NCBI RefSeq assembly: GCF_001276715.1 | Contig: NZ_LIUQ01000040.1 | Coordinates: 5,149 to 64,045 of the forward strand | Length of the DNA stretch: 58,897 nt | From: Planktothricoides sp. SR001 | Lineage (GTDB): Bacteria > Cyanobacteriota > Cyanobacteriia > Cyanobacteriales > Laspinemataceae | Direction: 5' to 3' | Shown here: positions 18,801-27,065 of the stretch, one piece after another | Numbering within the stretch: position 1 is the stretch's first letter | Layout: every line of letters begins with the position of its first letter | The notes under the pieces: generated by a model | The model's database searches: none | Seen by the model: only the letters and a program-made list of their open reading frames with translations | What the model was told of the DNA's origin: nothing | Made by a program: the position numbers and the translations under genes

Positions 18801-20315
18801 ATGAACAATTCATCCTATAATATAATGCTCAAAATTGCGGGAACATCGGCGATCGTATTGCTGGTTTCAGCCTCCTGTTCACTCCTGTCTCATCTCAACT
18901 TTCACTATGCCATATTCGCCTATCTTTGTGCATTTGCAGTGGTTATTGGCGCGATATTTTTTACTTATTTTATCATCGTCAATCTTCATAGCAGCAATCC
19001 CATAAGAGTAGATCAATTAAGTCCTGACACTCCAGAAGTCGCCATTATTATTCCTATTTATAACGAAGATATTAATTTGTTGAAAGTGACCCTAGACAGC
19101 GTAATCCAACAGGATTATCCTCTTGATAAGATCAATCTGTTCATTGCTAATGATGCTCACCGAGAAGATATTGCCACATTGATAACTGTCGTGCAGTCTG
19201 CCTATCCACAACTCTCCTGTTATCACATTTTACCACCCCCTAAAAGCTCTCCTGCTCGTCAAGGAGAAGGAAAAGCTGGCGCCCTCAATGCAGCTTGGCA
19301 GGAGGTTTACCATCGTTTCCCCCAGATAGAATATATAGAAACGCGAGATTGTGATGATTGTGTCGGAGATAGTCAGTTTCTTAGAAAATGTATGACCTAT
19401 TTAATCGATGAACCTACTGTAGGTTTAGTGCAAACTTATAAAGAAACAAAACTGATAGATGAATCCGATCCATTTGATACCCAGGAAGTCTTTTTACAAT
19501 CTTATGTTTTACCAGGAAAGATTACTCTAGGTGGTGTATTTTCGTTAGGATCGGGAGTTGTTTATCGTCAGCAAGCACTGGTAGATGCAGGCGGATTTGA
19601 TGCTTGGAATATAGTCGAAGATGTAACGACAACCGTTCATATTCTCCAAAAAGGTTGGACTTCCCAAGCACTTGATGTAGTGGGTGTCTCGACTCAAGCA
19701 CCTGTGAATGATCTGGAAAACTTCTTGAAGCAACGTTCTGTTTGGTCTTTAGATGCCTTGCGATTAGTGTTTTTTGCCGATTTGTCAGGGCTAAGTCTGA
19801 AGCAACGCCTAGCTTTTTGTACAAAAGGAATCAAAGAACTACTCTATCCCACATCAGTATTTCTCTTCAATGTGACCATTGCCATTTCTTTAATAGTTGG
19901 AGAACCAATGTTTTTGAGTGTACCGCCAATTACCTTTATGGCGATCGCATTTATCGCTCTTTTTGAGTTATCTGTCCTCAAAGGAAACGTGGTTTTTGCT
20001 TGGAAGCACAAAACTTTGGAATTTGCTTTGCTGTTTGCTAATCTGAAAATGATTTGGGTTGCCATTGTGAATGGGAAAGATAAAAAACCTAAATATATAG
20101 TCACTCGAAAGACTGCTCAACATCAATCCTATCTTCGCTATTGTCGATGGCATATTGTCCTTTTAATTCTATTATTCATCGGTATTCTTCGAGTTTCCAT
20201 CTCCGGAACAATTCCAGAACATAGCATTTTATTTGCTGCTGCGATTTACTGGTCGATCAGAATCCTAGATGTCCTTGGTTTAGCATTGTATCAACCCCGT
20301 TATCTTCAAAGCTAA
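18801..20315 (+). CDS. membrane glycosyltransferase family 2 (cellulose synthase-like)
   Basis: A 504-aa inverting glycosyltransferase with two N-terminal transmembrane helices, a cytosolic GT-A domain and about four C-terminal helices. It opens with VAIIIPIYNED. The metal site reads RDCDDC (183-187 in place of DxD), the base lies in IVEDVTTT (Glu273-Asp274), and the QxxRW box is QRSVW (311-315). The arginine of QxxRW is thus replaced by valine, which may mean a non-processive or altered enzyme. It lies 39 bases after the sulfotransferase. It could decorate the cluster's product or belong to a surface-glycan module that shares the operon. Confidence 0.82.
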   Translation: MNNSSYNIMLKIAGTSAIVLLVSASCSLLSHLNFHYAIFAYLCAFAVVIGAIFFTYFIIVNLHSSNPIRVDQLSPDTPEVAIIIPIYNEDINLLKVTLDSVIQQDYPLDKINLFIANDAHREDIATLITVVQSAYPQLSCYHILPPPKSSPARQGEGKAGALNAAWQEVYHRFPQIEYIETRDCDDCVGDSQFLRKCMTYLIDEPTVGLVQTYKETKLIDESDPFDTQEVFLQSYVLPGKITLGGVFSLGSGVVYRQQALVDAGGFDAWNIVEDVTTTVHILQKGWTSQALDVVGVSTQAPVNDLENFLKQRSVWSLDALRLVFFADLSGLSLKQRLAFCTKGIKELLYPTSVFLFNVTIAISLIVGEPMFLSVPPITFMAIAFIALFELSVLKGNVVFAWKHKTLEFALLFANLKMIWVAIVNGKDKKPKYIVTRKTAQHQSYLRYCRWHIVLLILLFIGILRVSISGTIPEHSILFAAAIYWSIRILDVLGLALYQPRYLQS

Positions 20316-20369
20316 AAATATTACAGGTAATTATTGTTGAATCAATTCAACTATCACTAAAACTAATTT

Positions 20370-21221
20370 ATGAACATCACCAAACCCAGACGAGGTGTCA
20401 TCTATTGCGCGATTGACGCTTGGTCTTATTTAGAATTAGCGGTTATTAGTGCTTGTGCGCTGCATCAGGTATCCCCTGACGTAGAGATAGTCATCTTATC
20501 CAATCTAGACTGTCCTCAACTGCAAGCGCAGTTAGCCAAAATTAATATTTTTATCAAATCCATTGCTGTTTCTGAAGAAGAGAGACTTGAGAATGCCATA
20601 GTTTCAAGATGGCTGAAAATTAGTTTAAATGATTTAAGCTTGTTTGATGAAACCTTGTATTTAGATGCAGATGTTCTTCCAGTCAAACCGATTGACAAAA
20701 TTTGGAGTTTGTTAGAGTTGGGAGATATCCTCATTTCACCAGATAGATTCCCTCAAGTTTCTCAATGCAAACATATTGCACAACAAGAGATTGACTATAC
20801 CCTAAAAATCTGCTTTCCTGATTCTATTCAATATAATGGAGGCGTGATCCTTTGGAAAAAAGGTCTCCAGACTCAAACTCTCTTTGACACATGGAAACAA
20901 GAATGGAGAGTTTTTCAGCAGCAAGACCAACTGGCTTTGTGCAGAGCTATCCAAAAAACGAAAACAGAGATTGTTCATCTTCCACGTCAATATAATTATC
21001 CACTTGATTTGCTCACCGATTCTTGGCCTCTTGAGTTAAACCAAATCGATGCTACAATGTTAGAGGAAAAAGACATTAGGATCGTTCACTCTTATCATTC
21101 TGTCACCTCCAAGTGGAATATTTTCCGTCAAGCCGCAGAGAAGTTTATGCCCGATGCTACTCACCAAGCTCTTGGATATCTGCGCTCATACCTTCCTCCC
21201 AGCAAAACAATCCTAAATTAA
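20370..21221 (+). CDS. GT-A type glycosyltransferase (GT8/glycogenin-like)
   Basis: A 283-aa soluble nucleotide-sugar transferase. It begins with a Rossmann-like strand (RRGVIYCAIDAWSYLELAVISA) and has the metal-binding DAD (99-101) in LYLDADVLP, then YNGGVILWKK, both typical of GT8-like retaining enzymes. The donor sugar cannot be told. It is 54 bases after the GT2 gene and 23 before the GT4 gene, so the three form one unit. Confidence 0.75.
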   Translation: MNITKPRRGVIYCAIDAWSYLELAVISACALHQVSPDVEIVILSNLDCPQLQAQLAKINIFIKSIAVSEEERLENAIVSRWLKISLNDLSLFDETLYLDADVLPVKPIDKIWSLLELGDILISPDRFPQVSQCKHIAQQEIDYTLKICFPDSIQYNGGVILWKKGLQTQTLFDTWKQEWRVFQQQDQLALCRAIQKTKTEIVHLPRQYNYPLDLLTDSWPLELNQIDATMLEEKDIRIVHSYHSVTSKWNIFRQAAEKFMPDATHQALGYLRSYLPPSKTILN

Positions 21222-21244
21222 CAAAAATCCAAAATACTTAACGA

Positions 21245-22552
21245 ATGGCTTTTTCAAAATCACTCATCTATTTATCTCCAGGAAACTTACCTTCACAATG
21301 GGCTCACACAGTACAAATTGCGAAAATGGCGCAAGCTTTTTCACGAAAAATCAAAGATTTTGAATTAGTCACCAGCGGCGATCTTTTGTCAATGGGTCAA
21401 GGAATGGATGCTGAGTTCCAGGACTGGTACGGACTCAAAGAATGCTATAAGTTAGTCCGCTTACCAGTACACATCCAATCCCAGTTGCTGCTTCCTCAAA
21501 ACTATAGAAATGTACTGTATTATAAGCTGGCTGTTATCTATAGTCTTTTTAAAGAAGATTCGTTAGTTTATACTCGCACATCTGAAATTGTGGAATTACT
21601 GCTTAAAATCGGTAAACCCGTTATTTGGGAATGCCACGAACCGATCGAAAAAGATTCTTTGCGAGCCAAATTATTGAAAGATCGAAACTTAATTGGTGTT
21701 GTGACTATCTCATCCCAATTAGCAGAAAACTATATTCAGCTTGGTTTAGATACTGACAAGTTATTGATGGCTCACAGTGGTGTAGACTTAAACAGTTTTC
21801 TGCCTGTTCTAGACAAAAATTTGGCTCGGCAGAATCTCTCTCTGGCAACAGAAGCAAAAATCATCCTTTACTCCGGTCATTTGTATGACTCTAAAGGAAT
21901 TCCCACAATTTTAAACCTAGCTCGTCTCATGCCAGACTGCCAATTTTTATTACTTGGAGGATGGTCAACTGATGTTAATCGAGTTAAAAAGAATCTTCAA
22001 AAAGAAGGCTTATTAAATGTGTCCCTTATCGGTCACTTACCTCAATCTGAATTAGTCCCATACCTATATGCAGCAGATATTCTGATTTTGCCCACTAGCC
22101 AATCTTGGAATTTAGCTGAAGTTACAAGTCCGCTCAAACTTTTTGAGTATATGGCGGTTGGTAAACCCATCGTTGCTTCCGCTTTACCAAATATTATGAC
22201 CGTATTGCGAGATAGAGAAAATGCAGTCTTGGCAGATCCAGACAATCCTATTTCTTTCCAAAAAGCGATAGTTGATTTGTTTGAAAATTCACATTTAGCA
22301 ACTACTATTGCTGAACGAGCTTTTCAAGATGTACAGAATTTTACTTGGGATATTCGTGCTAATAGGATTTGGCAATTTGCACTAGCCAGATTCCAAGAAT
22401 TTAAAAATACTACCTATCCTTCTCACCACCAAATGACGAGGTTTTTAAATTTAAAAAATTTATACTCGATCTTAACTTCTGATTTAGATCCTTTTTTTCA
22501 AGAAGTCATCAGTCAAGACAAAAATTCATATAATTCAGTAGATAGGCCTTGA
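21245..22552 (+). CDS. glycosyltransferase family 4 (GT-B)
   Basis: A 435-aa retaining glycosyltransferase. The C-terminal half holds the usual GT4 features: ILYSGHLYDSKGI, LLLGGW, then AEVTSPLKLFEYMAVGKPIVAS, with the two glutamates of the EX7E motif in AEVTSPLKLFE. The N-terminal domain is less conserved and binds the acceptor. It is the last gene of the tight operon; the next 557 bases hold only an IS remnant before the ABC exporter gene. Confidence 0.85.
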   Translation: MAFSKSLIYLSPGNLPSQWAHTVQIAKMAQAFSRKIKDFELVTSGDLLSMGQGMDAEFQDWYGLKECYKLVRLPVHIQSQLLLPQNYRNVLYYKLAVIYSLFKEDSLVYTRTSEIVELLLKIGKPVIWECHEPIEKDSLRAKLLKDRNLIGVVTISSQLAENYIQLGLDTDKLLMAHSGVDLNSFLPVLDKNLARQNLSLATEAKIILYSGHLYDSKGIPTILNLARLMPDCQFLLLGGWSTDVNRVKKNLQKEGLLNVSLIGHLPQSELVPYLYAADILILPTSQSWNLAEVTSPLKLFEYMAVGKPIVASALPNIMTVLRDRENAVLADPDNPISFQKAIVDLFENSHLATTIAERAFQDVQNFTWDIRANRIWQFALARFQEFKNTTYPSHHQMTRFLNLKNLYSILTSDLDPFFQEVISQDKNSYNSVDRP

Positions 22553-22767
22553 AAATTGTTGTTATAAAAGGCAAAAGGGAATAGGGTAATTGATAGTGCT
22601 GGCTTTGAGAGGCTTGGTAGAAAGAATAAACCGTTTTTAGAGCCTGCCATTATCTCGCTTGAGGTAATACCAGGAGACAGAAACTGGAAACTTTAAACCT
22701 ACCAAAGGGTATAGATTAGTTGTTGGGCGTGGGCAAGAATTTTTTCCATTGTTCTTGCGGTTAAAAG

Positions 22768-22952
22768 TTATTGCACGCCCTGCTGATAACACCACGATAC
22801 TTATTGCCTAAAATGCTTTCTAAATCGGCACGAGAGCGAGTATCACCAGCATGGAACAAACAGAATTGAGGATTGGTCATCACCCACAACCATTTTTTGA
22901 TACCTTTAACTGCCCAAGGGTTTTCGTCAAGTTGAAGTGCGGAATGTGGGTT
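22768..22952 (-). pseudogene. IS66-family transposase fragment
   Basis: Read on the minus strand, 22952 to about 22768 encodes HSALQLDENPWAVKG, IKKWLWVMTNPQ, then DTRSRADLESILGNKYRGV. This is the segment around the first catalytic Asp of IS66 transposases (DE-GW-V-G---WLWV). Nothing else of the transposase remains on either side, so it is a short relic. It separates the glycosyltransferase genes from the ABC exporter and indicates past insertion and deletion inside the cluster. Confidence 0.75.
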
Positions 22953-23109
22953 TGATTGTGATATATTATTGACATATGCTGTAGTAATGCTAACAGTAGC
23001 GCCCTTCTACTCAAGTTGATTAATAGGAGAGGCAATCTCGCCTGAAACACTACTTCATACCATATAATATTGGTCAAGTGTAAGTTCATCCAGTTTCTCA
23101 AGGTTTTGT

Positions 23110-24891
23110 ATGCAAGTTACCCCTATTACTTTGATGAATAATCGTCAGACAGACAGTCTAAATTTAGTGGAACGCAAAACTTCATATCAGCAGCTATTTG
23201 AATATGGTATTAGGCATAAAACCCCGTTTATGATGGCTATTATGAGTGCATTTATTTTTGCATTTCTCAAGTTTTTGATTCCCCAAGTAAGTCGCTATGC
23301 CATTGATGTTCTCATTCCGCAGAAACAATTTCAATTATTACCTTTACTAGCCGTAGGTATTCTATGTTTTTACGTCTTGTTTGGACTTTTTAATTCATTG
23401 CGCGTGTATTTGATTAATTTTTTTGCCCAAAAAGTAATCAATAGCATTCGCACAGACTTATACAATCATATTCAAAATTTATCCACGGGCTTTTTTGTCC
23501 ACAATCGAACTGGGAATTTGATGAGTTACTTAGTGCGAGATGTTGATGCGGTTGGAAATTTATTCTCCTCACATCTGGCTGAACTGGTCATAGACATTGC
23601 TTCCATTTTAGTATTAATAGTTTATATGCTAACTATGGATTGGCAACTAGCAATTTTAGTGATTGTTACATGGCCATTAATTGTCTATATCATGCGGCTA
23701 AGTAAAAACAAGCTAGAAGTTGCTTACCGAGAACTCGAAACTCAAGCGGCGGAAGTTAGTAATATTCTGCAAGATACTATTTCTACTATTCAAGCGATCA
23801 AATCCTTTGGAAATGAGAAGTATGAAATAGACCGTTTTGCTGAGTGTAGCCATAACTATATGGATAGTAATCTCCGAGCTATTCGTCGCTGGTCATTAGT
23901 CTCACCAATTTTGAACATCTTGAATAATCTTTCTAGTATCCTGGTGTTAGTTTTCGGATCTTGGGAAGTCATGCTGGGAAGGTTAACAATAGGAGAATTA
24001 ACAACATTTTTAATGTATGTTAATATAATAACCAAGCCTTTTGAACGTTTTAATGGATTGATCGATATCATCCAAAAAGCAATGGTGGGAGCAGAACGAA
24101 TTTTTGAAGTGTTAGCTTTAGAACCAGAGATTAAGGAAAAAGAGGATGCCATTAATCTCAAATTAGTACGAGGACGCCTGAAATTTGAAGGAATTGAATT
24201 TGGCTATGAAGCCAATCAAACGATTATCCATAGCCTAAACTTAGATATTCAACCTGGGATGAAAGTGGCTTTAGTGGGATCTTCAGGCGCAGGAAAAAGT
24301 ACGATCGCTAAACTTGCAGCTCGTTTTTACGATCCTCAAAAAGGTCGAGTTTTAATTGATGATTATGATTTACGAGATATCTCTTTGAAGTCTCTACGAG
24401 AGCATATTGGAATTGTTTCCCAAGAAAATTTACTTCTTTATGGTACGGTGCGAGATAACATTGCTTACGGTAAACTAGACGCAAGCGATGAGGAAATTGA
24501 AGCTGCTGCCAAAGCAGCCTATGCTCATGACTTTATTATGGAATTACCCAATGGATACAATTCAATTATTGGTGAGCGAGGAGTCAAACTATCTGGGGGA
24601 CAAAAACAGCGTATTGCTATTGCTAGAGTTCTACTCAAAAACCCTGAGTTTGTAATTCTTGATGAAGCAACTTCGGCTCTTGATACCGAGTCAGAGCGCA
24701 TGATTCAACAATCTGTAGCGACCATGTTAGAGAAGCGTACTAGCTTAATTATTGCCCATCGACTGTCTACAATCCAGAATGCTGATTTAATCGTTGTTTT
24801 AGAGAAAGGTAAAGTCGTAGAAACTGGCACTCATAACGATCTCATTCTTGCCGGTGGTCGATATGCAAGTTTCACAACTGTTGAATGTTAA
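23110..24891 (+). CDS. ABC exporter, fused membrane and ATPase half-transporter
   Basis: A 593-aa homodimeric-type ABC exporter (MsbA/Sav1866-like). Six transmembrane helices occupy about residues 35-320. The ATPase domain has Walker A GSSGAGKST (390-398), signature LSGGQ (about 494), Walker B VILDEAT and the switch IIAHRLST. Only ATP-binding and export roles can be stated; likely substrates are the sulfated or glycosylated product of this cluster, or a lipid-linked glycan. TTGACA at 22969-22974 with TAACAG at 22991 may be its own weak promoter, since 557 bases with an IS relic lie upstream. Confidence 0.9.
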   Translation: MQVTPITLMNNRQTDSLNLVERKTSYQQLFEYGIRHKTPFMMAIMSAFIFAFLKFLIPQVSRYAIDVLIPQKQFQLLPLLAVGILCFYVLFGLFNSLRVYLINFFAQKVINSIRTDLYNHIQNLSTGFFVHNRTGNLMSYLVRDVDAVGNLFSSHLAELVIDIASILVLIVYMLTMDWQLAILVIVTWPLIVYIMRLSKNKLEVAYRELETQAAEVSNILQDTISTIQAIKSFGNEKYEIDRFAECSHNYMDSNLRAIRRWSLVSPILNILNNLSSILVLVFGSWEVMLGRLTIGELTTFLMYVNIITKPFERFNGLIDIIQKAMVGAERIFEVLALEPEIKEKEDAINLKLVRGRLKFEGIEFGYEANQTIIHSLNLDIQPGMKVALVGSSGAGKSTIAKLAARFYDPQKGRVLIDDYDLRDISLKSLREHIGIVSQENLLLYGTVRDNIAYGKLDASDEEIEAAAKAAYAHDFIMELPNGYNSIIGERGVKLSGGQKQRIAIARVLLKNPEFVILDEATSALDTESERMIQQSVATMLEKRTSLIIAHRLSTIQNADLIVVLEKGKVVETGTHNDLILAGGRYASFTTVEC

Positions 24892-24912
24892 TGATTAAAC
24901 AAATAACTGGCA

Positions 24913-25119
24913 TTGACTCTTGTCAATGTCGTAAAGCTAGGCTTCAAAAAAATCATATTGCTTGTGCAATATTGGTTTGGATTAGATTAAAGAATTTAGC
25001 CTATCAAACTGGACAAATTATCAAATCAAGCATAATTTGTTGTCTAATTATTTAATTCAGCAACTCAAACGACCAAGCCAAGTATTCCTTTCCTATGTGC
25101 TTGGTTTGATTTGAATTGT
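24913..25119 (+). pseudogene. C-terminal remnant of a DDE transposase
   Basis: From 24917 the reading SCQCRKARLQKNHIACAIL, then VWIRLKNLAYQTGQ, matches the C-terminus common to a group of cyanobacterial IS4/IS701-like transposases. After a frame slip near 25020 it continues as IKHNLLSNYLIQQLKRP. The upstream catalytic part is absent. It begins about 20 bases after the ABC gene stop, so an element once abutted the cluster's end. The family assignment is from memory of the motif and is approximate. Confidence 0.6.
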
Positions 25120-26015
25120 CGCGTGGCTGGGCATGGGCTACGCCCGCTACCTATTTGTGCCGTAAGTCCTAATTTACTAACTTTGACTTTTAAAACATCC
25201 TCTTATGCCAGTCTCATCGATTATCTAATTTTACTGACGGTGCGACAAATAAGGCTGAAAGCAAGACAGTGTCAACAACGATTTATGGTAAAAAAAAGTC
25301 GGTCAAGTATTTTTAATAAGACCTATTTAATCAAAATGATACCTTTATTCTATCAAAAGCACTTAAAAAGTCAATTGAGTCTAGCATAATACCTGTTTTT
25401 CCAAATTTTGGTGAACATCTTACAGTCAATTAAAAATGTGAATTTAGAAAGGTTAGCTAATGGGATACCGTTACCAATTAAATTTGAGATTACAATAAAA
25501 AGAATACAAATATTTTTCTCATTACCAAATTAAAAAAAATTTTTTATCATTACAAAATGCTTATCAATATATATTAAGCAAGATAATTTACAAAATAAAA
25601 AATCATCTATCTAGCCATTGCTAGAACTAATTGGAGTCGGATAAATTTATTTATGCTGAGTATCATTTGGGATAAAATAGCATTTCCAATCCATTTTAAA
25701 TTATTGCCTAAATTAGGTAGAAGTAACATAGATGAGCAACAAAAAGTCTCAAGTAATGCCACTTTTTGAAAATTGAAAAAAATATGTGTATTAGGTGATA
25801 GAGAATTTTGTTCTGTCAAACTCGCTAATTACCTTGAATCCTTGGTCGTGTACTTTTGATAAAAAAATAACGAATTTGTATAATTTTAAAATCTATATAT
25901 TTTTTTTTAGTAATTAAATAATCTGTAATTAGCCCCAATATTATTATTTTTATTAAAGGTGTTAATGCCAGAAAAAATCGCGTTTTTATAAGCTTTAACC
26001 TTGCTTGTATGTAAA
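25120..26015. other. AT-rich gap without recognisable genes
   Basis: Very AT-rich sequence. The only sizeable reading frames (25111-25389 on plus, 25607-25819 on minus) show no domain, ribosome site or plausible protein composition. A short REP-like GC stretch (gggctacgcccgctacc) lies at about 25135. I see no supported gene. Confidence 0.5.
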
Positions 26016-26019
26016 TGGA

Positions 26020-26490
26020 AACGTAAAATCAACGGGGTAGCACCGAAAGAAGGATGGTTTATCTTAACAAATTTTGAGGGGTTATAATTGGCTATTTCTG
26101 CCTATAAACAAAAATTTTATTTTGAATAAATGTTTAAAAATTCAAAAAAAATTATATGATTTATAGAAAAATAATCTAATTAACGATTTATTTATTTTTA
26201 CTCATAGTTACTGCTTACTTTTTGGCGACAATTCAGGGTCAACAAATCAAAGGTAATACATAAATATATCGATCGGACTAAAGAAAATGGTAGAACGGAA
26301 CGGAGACATAGTAGTTTGTATATCGGATTATATGGTCTTGGGTCAATTTCAAGGATGTTTGTATGGATTTAATCACCTAATTAATGAAATTAAATCGCAA
26401 TAAAGCTAAGTAGTATCAACAATGTCTAAGAGCTATGAGGCTTATGGAGTCTGTCTTGTAGCTTATTTTGTCGCCCCGTAAACTAATTTT
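26020..26490 (+). pseudogene. degraded IS4-like transposase
   Basis: Scattered pieces of one transposase remain in order. VAPKEGWFILTNFEGL and AISAYKQKF at about 26035-26120 resemble the region leading to the IS4 Y-R-E-K signature. RHSSLYIGLYGLGSISRMFV at about 26305-26365 and an RAMRLMESVL-like piece at about 26430 resemble the C-terminal end. Stop codons and frame changes separate them. It marks a second insertion relic between the cluster and mfd. Confidence 0.55.
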
Positions 26491-27065
26491 ACAACTATTT
26501 TCTATTCCGGAAAAATGGGGAAATAAGTTATTAAATACATTACGCTATGCTTGTATGTGTTGACAAATTATGTTCACTAGATAGAAAATCCGATTATTGA
26601 CATTTACCCTCCTCCTACGATCGGGATAACTGAATATATTTTTGTGAAAATGTTCAAAATTTATGCTGTTTGCAGCCTAATATGAACTTGAAAATGGTCT
26701 AAAAACAAACTCGATCACCGTTGATGATCTAAAATTTACTAAATGTATTCGATGACAATGAAATTGAAAACCGTTTTTTTTAGCTTAATTGTCAATTAAA
26801 CATCAATATTACTTAATAGTAAATACATTTCAAAAAATTAATGTTTTGAGAACTATTTAGCATGAATCATTATTCTCAATAAGCACTATTTATTGAGAAA
26901 TATCTTAGTATTAATCACTTTGAGCCTTTTAACATCGAACTCAGGTCATTTAAACTCTCTCGGTGTTCTCTGTGTCTCTGTGGTTTAAATTTTGGGTGTA
27001 AATTTTGACCGCAGAGATGCAGAATAAACAAAGACCTTTAGTCAAATTTCAGATTTCCGAGAATT
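26491..27065. other. AT-rich spacer before mfd
   Basis: No gene is supported. A CT/GT-rich stretch at 26955-26985 and its partial complement near 27010-27025 (ctctgtgtctctgtgg / ccgcagagatgcag) form a weak inverted pair just before mfd. A promoter for mfd must lie here, but I could not pick one. Confidence 0.4.

Noticed and set aside
2586-24891. Saxitoxin or cylindrospermopsin cluster
   Set aside because: Rieske, desaturase and sulfotransferase genes are shared types, but no sxtA-like methyltransferase-GNAT-ACP-aminotransferase gene, no amidinotransferase and no carbamoyltransferase are present, and the PKS architecture differs.
25111-25389. 92-codon frame in the gap before mfd
   Set aside because: No domain, no ribosome site, overlaps the transposase relic and REP-like DNA; composition is like random AT-rich sequence.
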